Source of the DNA: Oryzisolibacter propanilivorax
GTDB lineage: Bacteria; Pseudomonadota; Gammaproteobacteria; Burkholderiales; Burkholderiaceae_C
Assembly (NCBI RefSeq): GCF_900103645.1
Contig: NZ_FNHP01000006.1
Location: forward strand, 1-64,000
Length of the DNA: 64,000 bases
Direction: 5' to 3'
Of the stretch, positions 48,912 to 60,486 are shown one piece after another (the first letter of the stretch is position 1; the number at the start of each line of letters is the position of its first letter). The notes under the pieces were generated by a model. That model saw nothing but the letters and a program-made list of their open reading frames with translations, had not been told where the DNA came from and searched no databases. The translations under genes were made by a program, and so were the position numbers.

Positions 48912-51395
48912 TCACGCCGCCGATGGCAGCAGGCTGCTTTCCAGCAGCGCCGCTGGCACCGGCCGGCCGAACAGGTAGCCCTGGAATGCCGGGCAACCAT
49001 GCTGGCGCAGGAATTCGAGCTGGCTGTCGGTCTCCACGCCCTCGGCCACCACACCCAGGTCCAGGCTCTGCGCCAGCGCCAGGATGGTGCGCACGATGGC
49101 CGCGTCGTTGGGGTCACTGAGCACGTCGCGCACGAAGGTGCGGTCGATCTTCAGCTGATCCAGGGGCAGCCGCTTGAGGTAGGACAGCGACGAGTAGCCG
49201 GTGCCGAAGTCGTCCAGCGAGAAGCTGACGCCCTGTGCGCGCAGGTAAGCCATCTTGGCAATCGACTCCTCGATGTCGCTCAGCATCAGGCTTTCCGTCA
49301 GCTCCAGGCGCAGGCGCTCGGGCCGTGCGCCGCTGGCCTGCACAGCGGCCAGCACTTCCTGCGCGAAGCCGCTCTGGCGGAACTGCCGGGCGCTGACGTT
49401 GACCGACACGCTCAGCTCGCGCAGCCCTGGCTGGCCGGCCCATTGCGCCAGCTGCCGGCAGGCGGCGTCCAGCACCCAGCGCCCCAGCGCCAGGATCAGA
49501 CCCGACTGCTCGGCCAGCTCGATGAACTCGCCCGGCGCCAGCAGGCCACGCTGCGGGTGCTGCCAGCGCACCAGCGCCTCGGCGGCGATGGTGGCACCGC
49601 CGGCATCCACCACCGGCTGGTAGTACAGCACCAGCTCGTCGCGCGGCAGGCCCAAGCGCAGGTCGGTCTCCAGTTCGGCGCGCGCGCGCATCTGCGCCAG
49701 CAGGCTGGGGTCGAAGAAGCGCACCACGTTGCGCCCGGCCCCCTTGGCCTGGTACATGGCAAAGTCGGCCTGGCGCAGCAGTTCCTCGGGAGCCAGCACC
49801 GGGTGGCGGAACATCGTCACGCCGATGCTGGGAGTGGAGTGGTAGGTTTCTCCGTCGCCCAGCACATATGGCTCGCACAGCGCCTGCGCGGCCTTCAGCG
49901 CCACGCGCTGCGCGTCCAGGCGCGCCTGCGCCGGGTCGAATGCCAGCGCATCCGCCAGCACCACGAACTCGTCGCCGCCAAAGCGCGCCACGGTGTCGCT
50001 GGCGCGCACGCAGTGGCGCAGGCGCCGCGCCACCTGGGCCAGCAACTGGTCGCCCAGGTCGTGGCCGCGCGTGTCGTTCAGGTTCTTGAAATGGTCCAGG
50101 TCGATGAACAGCAGCGCCGCGTAGCGTTTGCTGCGCTCCAGCGCGGCGCACAGACGCTGCAGCCGGTCCATCAGCAGGCGCCGATTGGGCAAGCCGGTGA
50201 GCGGGTCGTAGAACGCCAGGCGCTCGATCTCGCCCTCGACGCGCTTGCGCTCGGTGATGTTGCGCCCGACGCCGCGGTAGCCCTGCAGCGCGCCAGACTT
50301 GTCCACGATGGGCTCGCCGCTGAGCGAGATCCACATGACGCTGCCGTCCTGGGCGATGCGCTTGAGTTCCAGGTCGCGGAAGGTCTCGCGCGCCTGCACG
50401 CGTGCGCGGTGGCTGGCCCAGTCGGCCTCGTCCATGTTGGCGGCGGCGATATCCCACAGGGAATGCCCCTGCAGGCCCTGCAGCCGTGCGTCCTGGCGCA
50501 CCGCCACGCCGGCGATGTCGGTGAATCGCAGCTGCGCGTCCTGCTCCCAGTACCAGTCGGACGACAGGTCGCAGAGGCTGCGAAAGCGCTCTTCGCTGCG
50601 CTGCAGCTCGGACTGCACGCGCACGTGGTCGCTCACGTCGGCGAAGGTGCGCACCAGGCCGCCATCGGGCAGCGTGCGCGTGCGCACTTCCAGCATGCGG
50701 CCATCGCGCGTGCGGCGCCAATAGAGGTCCGGCGGCGCGTCCAGCGCGCCGGCCAGCACGTAGCTGCGCCCGCGGACGTCGATCAGTTCGCACTGCGTGC
50801 CGAAGTCGTTGCGCTGTATCTGCAGCTGTGTCAACTCGGCCAGCGTGGGTTGGGTGGCCATCAGTTCGGCGGGCAGGTTCAGCAGCTCCAGCACGCGCGG
50901 GTTGTAGACGTTCACGCGGCCGGCGGCATCGGTCTGCAGGATGCCCTGGCTCATGCTGCCCAGGGCAGTCTGCATGCGCTGCAGCTGTACCTGCAGCAGC
51001 GGCACGGGCAGCTGGCCGGTGCCTCCATGCGCCAGCAGCAGGTCCAGCTGGCGCACCAGTTCGGGCAGATGGTCGCCTTCGCCGCCACGCAGCACATAGT
51101 CCGCCAGGCAGCCAGCGCGGCTGGCGGTGCGCAGCACCGGCGCGGCCAGCGCCTCGCCATCGGGCGGCAGGCATAGCAACAGGGGCCAGCGGCCGGCAGG
51201 CACCCAGTCAGGCAGCTGCCTCTCACCCTCGCCCAGGCACAGCACGACGGCGCTCCAGTCCTGCAGTGCCGTGGCACCGGCGTCCGGGCGCGGCACTGGC
51301 ATGACCAGCCAGCCCCGGTCGCGCAGGGCCAGAAGTTGCAGCGCGCGGCGGGCGTGCGCGGGATCCGGGTCGATCCAGGCGATGCGTGTGGTCAT
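48912..51395 (-). CDS. PAS-PAS-GGDEF-EAL signalling protein
   Basis: This is an 827-residue cytoplasmic c-di-GMP enzyme. The first 120 residues look like a degenerate receiver (IAWIDPDPAHAR, then VVLCLGEG with no phosphoacceptor Asp). Two PAS domains follow (about 130-260 and 270-390, the second ending GYRGVGRNITERKRVE). The GGDEF domain has an intact FGGDEF and LDHFKNLND. The EAL domain has AAEALVRWQHP, LELTES and DDFGTGYSSLSYL, and so retains the phosphodiesterase residues. Both activities are possible. Confidence 0.92.
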   Translation of the reverse strand: MTTRIAWIDPDPAHARRALQLLALRDRGWLVMPVPRPDAGATALQDWSAVVLCLGEGERQLPDWVPAGRWPLLLCLPPDGEALAAPVLRTASRAGCLADYVLRGGEGDHLPELVRQLDLLLAHGGTGQLPVPLLQVQLQRMQTALGSMSQGILQTDAAGRVNVYNPRVLELLNLPAELMATQPTLAELTQLQIQRNDFGTQCELIDVRGRSYVLAGALDAPPDLYWRRTRDGRMLEVRTRTLPDGGLVRTFADVSDHVRVQSELQRSEERFRSLCDLSSDWYWEQDAQLRFTDIAGVAVRQDARLQGLQGHSLWDIAAANMDEADWASHRARVQARETFRDLELKRIAQDGSVMWISLSGEPIVDKSGALQGYRGVGRNITERKRVEGEIERLAFYDPLTGLPNRRLLMDRLQRLCAALERSKRYAALLFIDLDHFKNLNDTRGHDLGDQLLAQVARRLRHCVRASDTVARFGGDEFVVLADALAFDPAQARLDAQRVALKAAQALCEPYVLGDGETYHSTPSIGVTMFRHPVLAPEELLRQADFAMYQAKGAGRNVVRFFDPSLLAQMRARAELETDLRLGLPRDELVLYYQPVVDAGGATIAAEALVRWQHPQRGLLAPGEFIELAEQSGLILALGRWVLDAACRQLAQWAGQPGLRELSVSVNVSARQFRQSGFAQEVLAAVQASGARPERLRLELTESLMLSDIEESIAKMAYLRAQGVSFSLDDFGTGYSSLSYLKRLPLDQLKIDRTFVRDVLSDPNDAAIVRTILALAQSLDLGVVAEGVETDSQLEFLRQHGCPAFQGYLFGRPVPAALLESSLLPSAA

Positions 51396-51707
51396 GGATG
51401 GGACGGGCGTTGGTCGGTGCTCACATATTGTGACAGTAGCACCGGCGTCCGCTGCCCTGCAGCATGCCTGGCATTACCGGGTAAACCGCCAACACAGCGT
51501 CCTGCCGCGCCTGCGCGGCGAACCTGTCGCAGGCGCCGCGCGAAACCTGTGCACCTGCTGATGCACTGCACGCCACGGGAGCGGCAGGCTCCGGCTGTCT
51601 GTAACAGCACCCCGGTCGAAAGGCCGACTTCGGAGCACGCACGGGTCGTAGCAGCCCTGGCCTGCGACTCCCCGGACGGACGCGAAGGCGCCGCGTCCCC
51701 TAGGGTT
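51396..51707. other. 312-bp gap between acnA and the GGDEF-EAL gene
   Basis: No convincing gene lies here. Short open frames on both strands lack ribosome sites and family resemblance. The part next to the GGDEF-EAL start (51396-51480) is somewhat A/T-richer and probably holds its leftward promoter. The part next to the acnA stop shows no clear T-tailed hairpin. Confidence 0.5.
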
Positions 51708-54641
<2,934 letters not shown>

Positions 54642-55015
54642 GGCGTTCTCCGGTTCAACGTGGTCAGCAGCCCATTCTGTCAGCCTTGAACGTCAAAGCC
54701 AATCAGCGGACCCAGCCCCAAGGCGATGCGCAGGCCCAAGGCTGATTTGCCTCACGCGGGCGCAGGCATTTTCCCTACGTAAAAACCACAGTCAAGGTGA
54801 ACGCAGCCTGCTGCCGACCGAACAACGACGCACGCATTCAAGTCGCGTCAATTTCATACCACGCAAACGAAAGAGCCTGCTTGCGAGGGCAAGCAGGCTC
54901 TTTGCATGAGGGGGCGGAATGCTGACGACGCTATCTGGAAGAACATCCAGGCCGAATAATCATCGGCATGGCCCTTTTCATATCATCGTCGTGGCGCAGA
55001 ACGCCGGGGCCGGGA
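54642..55015. other. 374-bp gap between acnA and the H-NS-family gene
   Basis: This holds the acnA leader (ribosome site CCGGAG before the start) and a strong 15-bp hairpin described separately. The rest shows no gene. A 105-codon open frame on the plus strand has no ribosome site and no family resemblance. Confidence 0.55.
54870..54903. terminator. Strong hairpin terminator after the H-NS-family gene
   Basis: A perfect 15-bp inverted repeat (AAAGAGCCTGCTTGC and GCAAGCAGGCTCTTT) with a four-base GAGG loop lies 112 bases past the stop of the leftward H-NS-family gene. The arms end in AAA/TTT on each side, so it can act in both directions. Confidence 0.75.
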
Positions 55016-55354
55016 TCAGATGGCGAATTGCTCGCGATCCTGGCCTTGAATCCACAGCGGTGGTTTGCCGCGCCCGGTCCAGGTCTTGCCGGTCTGGGGA
55101 TCACGATACTTTGGCGGAACCTTTTGCCCGGCGTTGGCTGCGGCAGAATTGCCACCTGCAGCGGCGCCACGCGACGCGCGGCCGCCCGGAAATACATCCT
55201 GCGGCGACATATCAAACTCGCTCACCAGTTCGCGCACTTGCGAAAGGGCCTTGGCAAATTCACGGCGGCGCGCTTCCTGGATACGCTGCTCGAGATCCTG
55301 GCGCTCCTTGAGCAGTTCCTTGTAGCTGGCTTCTTCAGTCATGGTGGTATTCAT
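55016..55354 (-). CDS. H-NS family nucleoid-associated protein
   Basis: This is an H-NS-like DNA-binding protein of 112 residues. The N-terminal half is a predicted coiled coil for oligomerisation (KELLKERQDLEQRIQEARRR). A Gly/Ala linker follows. The C-terminal DNA-binding domain has KYRDPQTGKTWTGRGKPPLW, the core H-NS motif. Two ATG codons (55354 and 55342) are possible starts. A TATAAT hexamer lies 33-38 bases upstream. Confidence 0.93.
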   Translation of the reverse strand: MNTTMTEEASYKELLKERQDLEQRIQEARRREFAKALSQVRELVSEFDMSPQDVFPGGRASRGAAAGGNSAAANAGQKVPPKYRDPQTGKTWTGRGKPPLWIQGQDREQFAI

Positions 55355-55386
55355 AATGCAGTGCGTAGATTGCGTTGACGCGGCGC

Positions 55387-55392
55387 ATTATA
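55387..55392 (-). promoter_or_regulatory. -10 element of the H-NS-family gene
   Basis: A perfect TATAAT on the minus strand lies 33 bases before the ATG at 55354. The -35 region at normal spacing (GTGCTT) is poor. The surrounding sequence is A/T-rich compared with the window. Confidence 0.6.
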
Positions 55393-55560
55393 GGGATATT
55401 TTGGTCCACAAGCACCGTCAGAAGCAATTAATCATTTTGCGCTCATTCCCACCTGTACAGTCGTAACACGGTACCTGCTGCACCAGACTGAGCTGCGAGT
55501 TCCATTCAGGCTGGCAGGCCCATACACATCCAGTCGGACCGACCCTTTACAAATCAACAC

Positions 55561-56403
55561 ATGAGCATTTACTGCATAGGTGACATTCAAGGCTGCGACA
55601 ACGCATTGGACCGGCTGTTAGCACATATGGGCTATTCTCCCAGCCGCGATACCGTGTATTTGCTGGGCGACCTGGTCAATCGGGGTCCCCAGTCCGCTGC
55701 GGTATTGCGCCGCTGCCGCACGCATGAAGGCAGCTTGCTGCCGCTATTGGGCAACCACGACCTGCATTTGCTGGCGGTGGCGCATGGTGTGCGCAAACCG
55801 TCGCGGCGCGACACGCTGGCCAGCATCCTGGAGGCGCCCGACCGCGACGCCTTGCTGGACTGGCTGCGCCACCAGCCCCTGGTGCGCCAGGTCCCCTACG
55901 GAGCGGATGCATTGCTGTTGGTGCACGCTGGTGCCTTGCCGCAGTGGTCCGCCGCGGACGTGCTGCGCCATGCCGCCGAGGTCGAAGCCGTGCTGCGCGG
56001 CCCGAACCTGGCCGACTTCCTGCAGGAGATGTATGGCAACCAGCCGGCGCAGTGGCACGACGACCTGCGCGGCAGCGACCGCCTGCGCGTGATCGTGAAC
56101 GCGCTGACGCGCCTGCGGTTTTGCACGCCGGCCGGCGAGATGGACTTCGACAGCGCCGAGAGCGCCGCCCAGGCGCCCGCCGGGCTATTGCCGTGGTTCG
56201 ACGTGCCCGGCCGGCGCACCGCTGGCGCGCCGATCGCCTTCGGCCATTGGTCGACGCTCGGGCGCATGAACCGCCCCGACCTGCTGGCGCTGGATACCGG
56301 CTGCGTCTGGGGTGGCTGCCTGACGGCTGTGCGCTTCGGCGCCACCCTGGCGCAGCGTGAATTCATCCATGTGAACTGCCCACAGGCGCAGCAACCCGGC
56401 TGA
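55561..56403 (+). CDS. apaH: Bis(5'-nucleosyl)-tetraphosphatase, symmetrical
   Basis: ApaH hydrolyses Ap4A to two ADP and removes alarmone and RNA caps. The 280-residue protein has the metallophosphoesterase motifs GDIQGCDNALDRLL, LLGDLVNRGPQS and LLGNHDLHLLA. The later FGHWSTLGR and LDTGCVWGGCLTAVR segments are typical of the family. The 206-bp region upstream separates it from the divergent H-NS-family gene. Confidence 0.96.
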   Translation: MSIYCIGDIQGCDNALDRLLAHMGYSPSRDTVYLLGDLVNRGPQSAAVLRRCRTHEGSLLPLLGNHDLHLLAVAHGVRKPSRRDTLASILEAPDRDALLDWLRHQPLVRQVPYGADALLLVHAGALPQWSAADVLRHAAEVEAVLRGPNLADFLQEMYGNQPAQWHDDLRGSDRLRVIVNALTRLRFCTPAGEMDFDSAESAAQAPAGLLPWFDVPGRRTAGAPIAFGHWSTLGRMNRPDLLALDTGCVWGGCLTAVRFGATLAQREFIHVNCPQAQQPG

Positions 56404-56446
56404 AACCTGTCACCACGTGCGCTGCTCCCGAACGCAGCCAGGTTTC
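56402..56446 (+). terminator. Possible terminator after apaH
   Basis: GAAACCTG (overlapping the stop codon) pairs with CAGGTTTC at 56439-56446, and GCTGC pairs with GCAGC inside. The stem is followed by TTTATG. The interrupted stem makes this a moderate call. Confidence 0.5.
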
Positions 56447-56460
56447 TTTATGCACCACAA

Positions 56461-56520
56461 AGCATATATGAAGACCTAAACGGTAGTTTGTTTTTATAAC
56501 GCCTGCTCCTACAGTGGCGC
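56461..56520 (+). promoter_or_regulatory. Candidate cysI operon promoter
   Basis: An A/T-rich stretch in a GC-rich genome lies 90-150 bases before cysI. TATAAC at 56495-56500 fits a -10. No good -35 is present, as expected for an activator-dependent promoter such as CysB targets. The CysB assignment is inferred from the operon, not from a clear motif. Confidence 0.45.
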
Positions 56521-56609
56521 CCGTTGCGTGACGCGGCGGGCCCTGCGGGCTTTGGCAGGCACTTCCCCGGCGCGTCACGGCCCCACCGAACGACCAGACA
56601 CGACGCGCC

Positions 56610-58397
56610 ATGTACCAGTACACCGAATTCGACCGCCAGTTCGTCCAGCTGCGCGCCCAGCAATTCCGCGACCAACTCGAACGCTGGGAACGGGGCGAGC
56701 TGACTGACGACCAGCTGCTGCCCCTGCGCCTGCAAAACGGCTGGTACGTCCAGCGCTACGCGCCCATGGCGCGTATCGCCGTGCCGTACGGTGAAATCAA
56801 CAGTCTGCAACTGCGCACCCTGGCGTACATCGCACGCGAATACGACCGGCCCGACCCGGCCCTGCTGGCGCACGCCCAGGCCACGCAGGATGCGCTGGAG
56901 GCCGCCCAGCCCGGCCAGACCCTGGTCGCCTCGCCGCTGAAATACGGCTACGGCCACTTCACCACGCGCACCAACGTGCAGTTCAACTGGATTCCGCTGA
57001 GCCGCGCGGCCGACGTGATGGACCTGCTGGCCAGCGTGCACATGCACGGCATCCAGACCAGCGGCAACGACATCCGCAATATCACCTGCGACGCCTACGA
57101 GGGCATCGCCGAGGACGGCATCGCGGACTGCCGGCCGTTCGCCGAGATCACGCGCCAGTGGAGCTCGCTGCACCCCGAGTTCACCTACCTGCCGCGCAAG
57201 TTCAAGATCGCCTTCAACGGCGCGCGCGAGGACCGCGCCGCCACCGGCTGGTACGACATCGGCTTGCAGGCGGTGCGCGCCGATGACGGCGCGGTGGGTT
57301 TTGCCGTCAAGGTCGGCGGCGGCATGGGGCGCACGCCCATCGTCGGCACTGTGGTGCGCGACTTTTTGCCCTGGCCGCAGCTGCTGAACTACATCGAGGC
57401 CATCGTGCGCACGTACAACGCCTACGGCCGACGCGACAACAAGTGGAAGGCGCGCATCAAGATCCTGGTCAAGGCCGAGGGCCAGGCCTTCATCGACGCG
57501 GTCGAGCAGGAATTCCAGGCCATTACCGAACTGGACGGCGCGCCGCACACCATCACCCAGGCCGAACTGGACCGCGTCTCCCGCCACTTCGTGGTGCCCG
57601 AACTGCGCGCCGCGAACCTGCCCGCGCGCGTCAACCCCGAAGGCCAGCTGTACCAGCGCTGGCTGCGCCAGAACGTGCGCGGCCATGCCCTGCCCGGCCT
57701 GGCGGCGGTGACGCTATCGTTCAAGCGCGTGGGCTTCGCGCCGGGCGATGCCAACGCCGACACGCTGGACGCCCTGGCGCAGCTGGCCGAGCAGTTCTCC
57801 AGCGGCGAGGCGCGCCTGACGCACGAGCAGAACCTGCTGCTGCCCTGGGTGCATGAGAGCGACCTGCCGGCGCTGTACGACGCCGCCCGTTCCTTGGGCC
57901 TGGCGCAGCCCAACATCGGCCTGCTGACCGACATGATCGCCTGCCCCGGTGGGGATTTTTGCTCGCTGGCCAACGCGCGCTCGCTGCACATCGCCGAAGC
58001 GATCACGGCGCGCTACCAGGACCTGGATGAGCTGTTCGACCTGGGGCCCATCGACCTGCACATGAGCGGCTGCATCAACAGCTGCGGCCACCACCACAGC
58101 GGGCACATCGGCATCCTCGGCGTCGACAAGGACGGCAAGGAGTGGTACCAGATCACGCTGGGCGGCGCGGACGGCTCGCAGCTCTCGGGCCCCGCGATCG
58201 GCGGCAAGGTCGTCGGCCCGTCGTTCAACGCGGCCGAGGTGCCGGATGTGATCGAGGCCGTACTGGAAGTGTTCCGCGAGTTGCGCAAGCCCGGCGAGCT
58301 CTTCATCGACGCCCTGCGCCGCATCGGCCATGACCCGTTCAAGGCGGCCGCCAACGCCGCGCGCCACCCCAAGGTGGAAGAAGCCCTGGCCGAATGA
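56610..58397 (+). CDS. cysI: Sulfite reductase hemoprotein (nitrite/sulfite reductase)
   Basis: CysI is the sirohaem and 4Fe-4S subunit that reduces sulfite to sulfide. In this 595-residue protein the cluster cysteines lie in CPGGDFCSLANARS and MSGCINSCGHHHSGHIG. The duplicated ferredoxin-like halves are visible (YGYGHFTTRTNVQFNWIP and RLTHEQNLLLPWV). It leads a tight operon with DUF934, cysH, cysD and cysN. A ferredoxin or NADPH flavoprotein must supply electrons. Confidence 0.94.
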   Translation: MYQYTEFDRQFVQLRAQQFRDQLERWERGELTDDQLLPLRLQNGWYVQRYAPMARIAVPYGEINSLQLRTLAYIAREYDRPDPALLAHAQATQDALEAAQPGQTLVASPLKYGYGHFTTRTNVQFNWIPLSRAADVMDLLASVHMHGIQTSGNDIRNITCDAYEGIAEDGIADCRPFAEITRQWSSLHPEFTYLPRKFKIAFNGAREDRAATGWYDIGLQAVRADDGAVGFAVKVGGGMGRTPIVGTVVRDFLPWPQLLNYIEAIVRTYNAYGRRDNKWKARIKILVKAEGQAFIDAVEQEFQAITELDGAPHTITQAELDRVSRHFVVPELRAANLPARVNPEGQLYQRWLRQNVRGHALPGLAAVTLSFKRVGFAPGDANADTLDALAQLAEQFSSGEARLTHEQNLLLPWVHESDLPALYDAARSLGLAQPNIGLLTDMIACPGGDFCSLANARSLHIAEAITARYQDLDELFDLGPIDLHMSGCINSCGHHHSGHIGILGVDKDGKEWYQITLGGADGSQLSGPAIGGKVVGPSFNAAEVPDVIEAVLEVFRELRKPGELFIDALRRIGHDPFKAAANAARHPKVEEALAE

Positions 58398-58828
58398 GCC
58401 GCAACAGCCCTCCGACACCTTCCGCTCGCACTATGAAAATAATAGCTAACACCGCATATTCCGCGCAGGCTGAAGCCGGAAAAGCCCTGCAAATCGCCAA
58501 CGACGCCGATCTGGGCGCGCTGGCTGCCAGCGGCGCCTTAGACGGCATCGCCTGCATCGAACTGCAGTTTCCGAAGTTCACCGACGGCCGCGCCTACACC
58601 CAGGCGCTGCTGCTGCGCCGACGCTACCAATTCGCCGGCGACATCCGCGCCACCGGCGACGTGCTGATCGACCAGCTGGTGCACATGCACCGCAGCGGCT
58701 TTTCCAGCGCGGTGCTGGCCGAGGGCGTCGATCCGGCCGCGGCACAGCGCCAGTTCGAGCGCTTCTCGGCCTTCTACCAAGGCGACGTGCTGGAGCCGCG
58801 CCCGCTGTTCGCCCGGGAGGCCGCATGA
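58394..58828 (+). CDS. DUF934 protein of the sulfate assimilation operon
   Basis: This 144-residue protein belongs to the DUF934 family, regularly encoded between cysI and cysH, with no confirmed biochemical role. The conserved core runs from IELQFPKFTDGRAYTQA through RYQFAGDIRATGDVLIDQ and FLRSGF-like positions (here MHRSGFSS). The start at 58394 overlaps the cysI stop as ATGA. A second ATG at 58433 begins MKIIANTAYSAQAEA, which is encoded by a dispersed repeat copy. The downstream cysH start overlaps its stop by four bases. Confidence 0.87.
   Translation: MSRNSPPTPSARTMKIIANTAYSAQAEAGKALQIANDADLGALAASGALDGIACIELQFPKFTDGRAYTQALLLRRRYQFAGDIRATGDVLIDQLVHMHRSGFSSAVLAEGVDPAAAQRQFERFSAFYQGDVLEPRPLFAREAA
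58431..58483 (+). repeat. Dispersed 60-bp repeat, copy 7 (start of DUF934 gene)
   Basis: CTATGAAAATAATAGCT, then CAGGCTGAAGCCGGAAAA, match the family in order, though this is the most diverged copy. It is sense to the operon and supplies the nonconserved N-terminus of the DUF934 protein, possibly including its start codon. Confidence 0.55.
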
Positions 58829-59463
58829 CCACGCCTGCTGCAGAAACGCTGGAGCTGGCGCGCGTCAACGCCGAGCACGGCCACGACGCACCGGCGCTGG
58901 TGCGCTGGGCGCTGGGCCTGGAATTGCCGTCCATCGTCACCACCAACTTCCGGCCCTACGAGGCGGTGCTGCTGCACCTGGTCACGCAGGTGCGGCCCGA
59001 CGTGCCGGTGGTCTGGATGGACCACGGCTACAACACCGAGGCCACCTACCGCTATGCCGACGAGGTCGCCCGGCTGCTGCAACTGCGGCTGCGCATTTAC
59101 CAGCCGCTGCGCTCGCGCGCGCACCGCGAGGCTGTCGACGGCCCGGTGCCGGCGCTGGAGGACCCGGGCCACGCCGCCTTCACCGAGGAGGTGAAGCTCG
59201 AGCCCTTCGCCCGCGCCCTGCGCGAGACCGCGCCGCGCGTGTGGTTCACCGCGCTGCGCGCCAGCGACAGCGCCGTGCGCGCGCAGATGCAGCCGGTGAG
59301 CGTCAACCCCGACGGGCTGCTGAAGGTGGCGCCGCTCTTGCACTGGACGGCTAAGGACCTCTACCAGTACTGCGAGGCGCACGGTCTGCCGAACAACTTC
59401 GACTACCAGGATCCGACCAAGGGCGAGGCGCAGCGCGAGTGCGGCCTGCACTTGGCGCATTGA
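58825..59463 (+). CDS. cysH: Phosphoadenylyl-sulfate reductase
   Basis: CysH reduces PAPS (or APS) to sulfite with thioredoxin. The 212-residue protein has the active-site motif RECGLH near the C-terminus (Cys206) and the nucleotide-binding segment IVTTNFRPYEAVLLHLV. It lacks the CC...CxxC cluster motif of assimilatory APS reductases, so it should be the PAPS type and need an APS kinase. No cysC is present in this operon. The start overlaps the DUF934 stop as ATGA. Confidence 0.92.
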   Translation: MTTPAAETLELARVNAEHGHDAPALVRWALGLELPSIVTTNFRPYEAVLLHLVTQVRPDVPVVWMDHGYNTEATYRYADEVARLLQLRLRIYQPLRSRAHREAVDGPVPALEDPGHAAFTEEVKLEPFARALRETAPRVWFTALRASDSAVRAQMQPVSVNPDGLLKVAPLLHWTAKDLYQYCEAHGLPNNFDYQDPTKGEAQRECGLHLAH

Positions 59464-59486
59464 ATCTCTGCCTGGCCCCCGCATCA

Positions 59487-59549
59487 CTACCAAAAACATA
59501 GCTGCTCGCGCTTGTCCCACAAGGGCCAACGCCCGATTTGACTGGAAAA
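59487..59549 (+). repeat. Dispersed 60-bp repeat, copy 8 (cysH-cysD gap)
   Basis: This is one of the clearest copies: CTACCAAAAACATAGCTGC, CGCGCTTGTCCCACAAGGG and GCCCGATTTGACTGGAAAA. CTTGT and ACAAG form the hairpin. It fills most of the 90-bp spacer between cysH and cysD and ends four bases before the cysD ATG. Confidence 0.82.
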
Positions 59550-59553
59550 CGCC

Positions 59554-60486
59554 ATGAATGCCCGAGTCGATCCCGCCGTGCTCCACTCCTTGAGCAACCG
59601 CCACTTGGACGCGCTGGAAGAGGAAACCATCTACCTGCTGCGCGAGGTCGCCGCCGCCTTCGAGCGCCCGGCGCTCTTGTTTTCCGGCGGCAAGGATTCG
59701 CTGGTCATGCTGCGCTGCGCGGAAAAAGCCTTCGGCGCCGGGCAGCTGCCGTTTCCGCTGCTCATGATCGACACCGGGCACAACTTTCCCGAGGTCACGC
59801 AGTTCCGCGACCAGCGCGCGGCCGAACTCGGCGCGCGGCTGATCGTGCGCAGCGTGGAGGATTCCATGGCCCGCGGCACGGTGCGCCTGGCGCGCCCCGA
59901 CGAGCCGCGCAACGCGCACCAGTCGGTCACGCTGCTCGAAGCCATCGAGGAATTCCGCTTCGACGCGCTGATCGGCGGCGCGCGCCGCGACGAGGAAAAG
60001 GCGCGCGCCAAGGAGCGCATCTTTTCGCACCGCGACAGCTTCGGCCAGTGGCAGCCCAAAGCGCAGCGCCCGGAGCTGTGGCAACTCTTCAACACCCGCA
60101 TCGCGCCCGGCGAGCACTTCCGCGTCTTCCCGATCAGCAACTGGACCGAGCTGGACGTGTGGCAGTACATCGAGCGCGAAGGCGTGGCGCTGCCCAGCCT
60201 CTACTACAGCCATCCGCGCCAGATCGTCAAGCGCCGCGGCCTGCTGGTGCCGGTGACGGAACTGACACCGCTCAAGGACGGCGAGCAGGCGCAGACGCGC
60301 CAGGTGCGCTTTCGCACCCTGGGCGACATCACCTGCACCTGCCCGGTGGAGAGCCCGGCGGCCAGCGCCGCCGAGATCGTGCTGGAGACGCTGTCGGCTG
60401 AGGTGAGCGAGCGCGGCGCCACGCGCATGGACGACCAGACCAGCGAAGCCTCGATGGAAAAACGCAAGAAAGACGGGTACTTCTGA
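59554..60486 (+). CDS. cysD: Sulfate adenylyltransferase subunit 2
   Basis: CysD is the ATP sulfurylase subunit that makes APS from sulfate and ATP. The 310-residue protein has the PP-loop LLFSGGKDSLVMLR, LIGGARRDEEKARAKERIFS and FPISNWTELDVWQYI. Its stop shares one base with the cysN start (TGATG), so the two are translationally coupled. Confidence 0.97.
   Translation: MNARVDPAVLHSLSNRHLDALEEETIYLLREVAAAFERPALLFSGGKDSLVMLRCAEKAFGAGQLPFPLLMIDTGHNFPEVTQFRDQRAAELGARLIVRSVEDSMARGTVRLARPDEPRNAHQSVTLLEAIEEFRFDALIGGARRDEEKARAKERIFSHRDSFGQWQPKAQRPELWQLFNTRIAPGEHFRVFPISNWTELDVWQYIEREGVALPSLYYSHPRQIVKRRGLLVPVTELTPLKDGEQAQTRQVRFRTLGDITCTCPVESPAASAAEIVLETLSAEVSERGATRMDDQTSEASMEKRKKDGYF

Noticed and set aside
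48579-51176. An 865-codon open frame opposite the monooxygenase and GGDEF-EAL genes
   Set aside because: It spans two unrelated genes in antisense, and the translation is Gln/Ala/His-rich without family motifs.
51396-51707. Short open frames (about 70 codons) between acnA and the GGDEF-EAL gene
   Set aside because: They lack ribosome sites, and their translations are basic low-complexity sequence.
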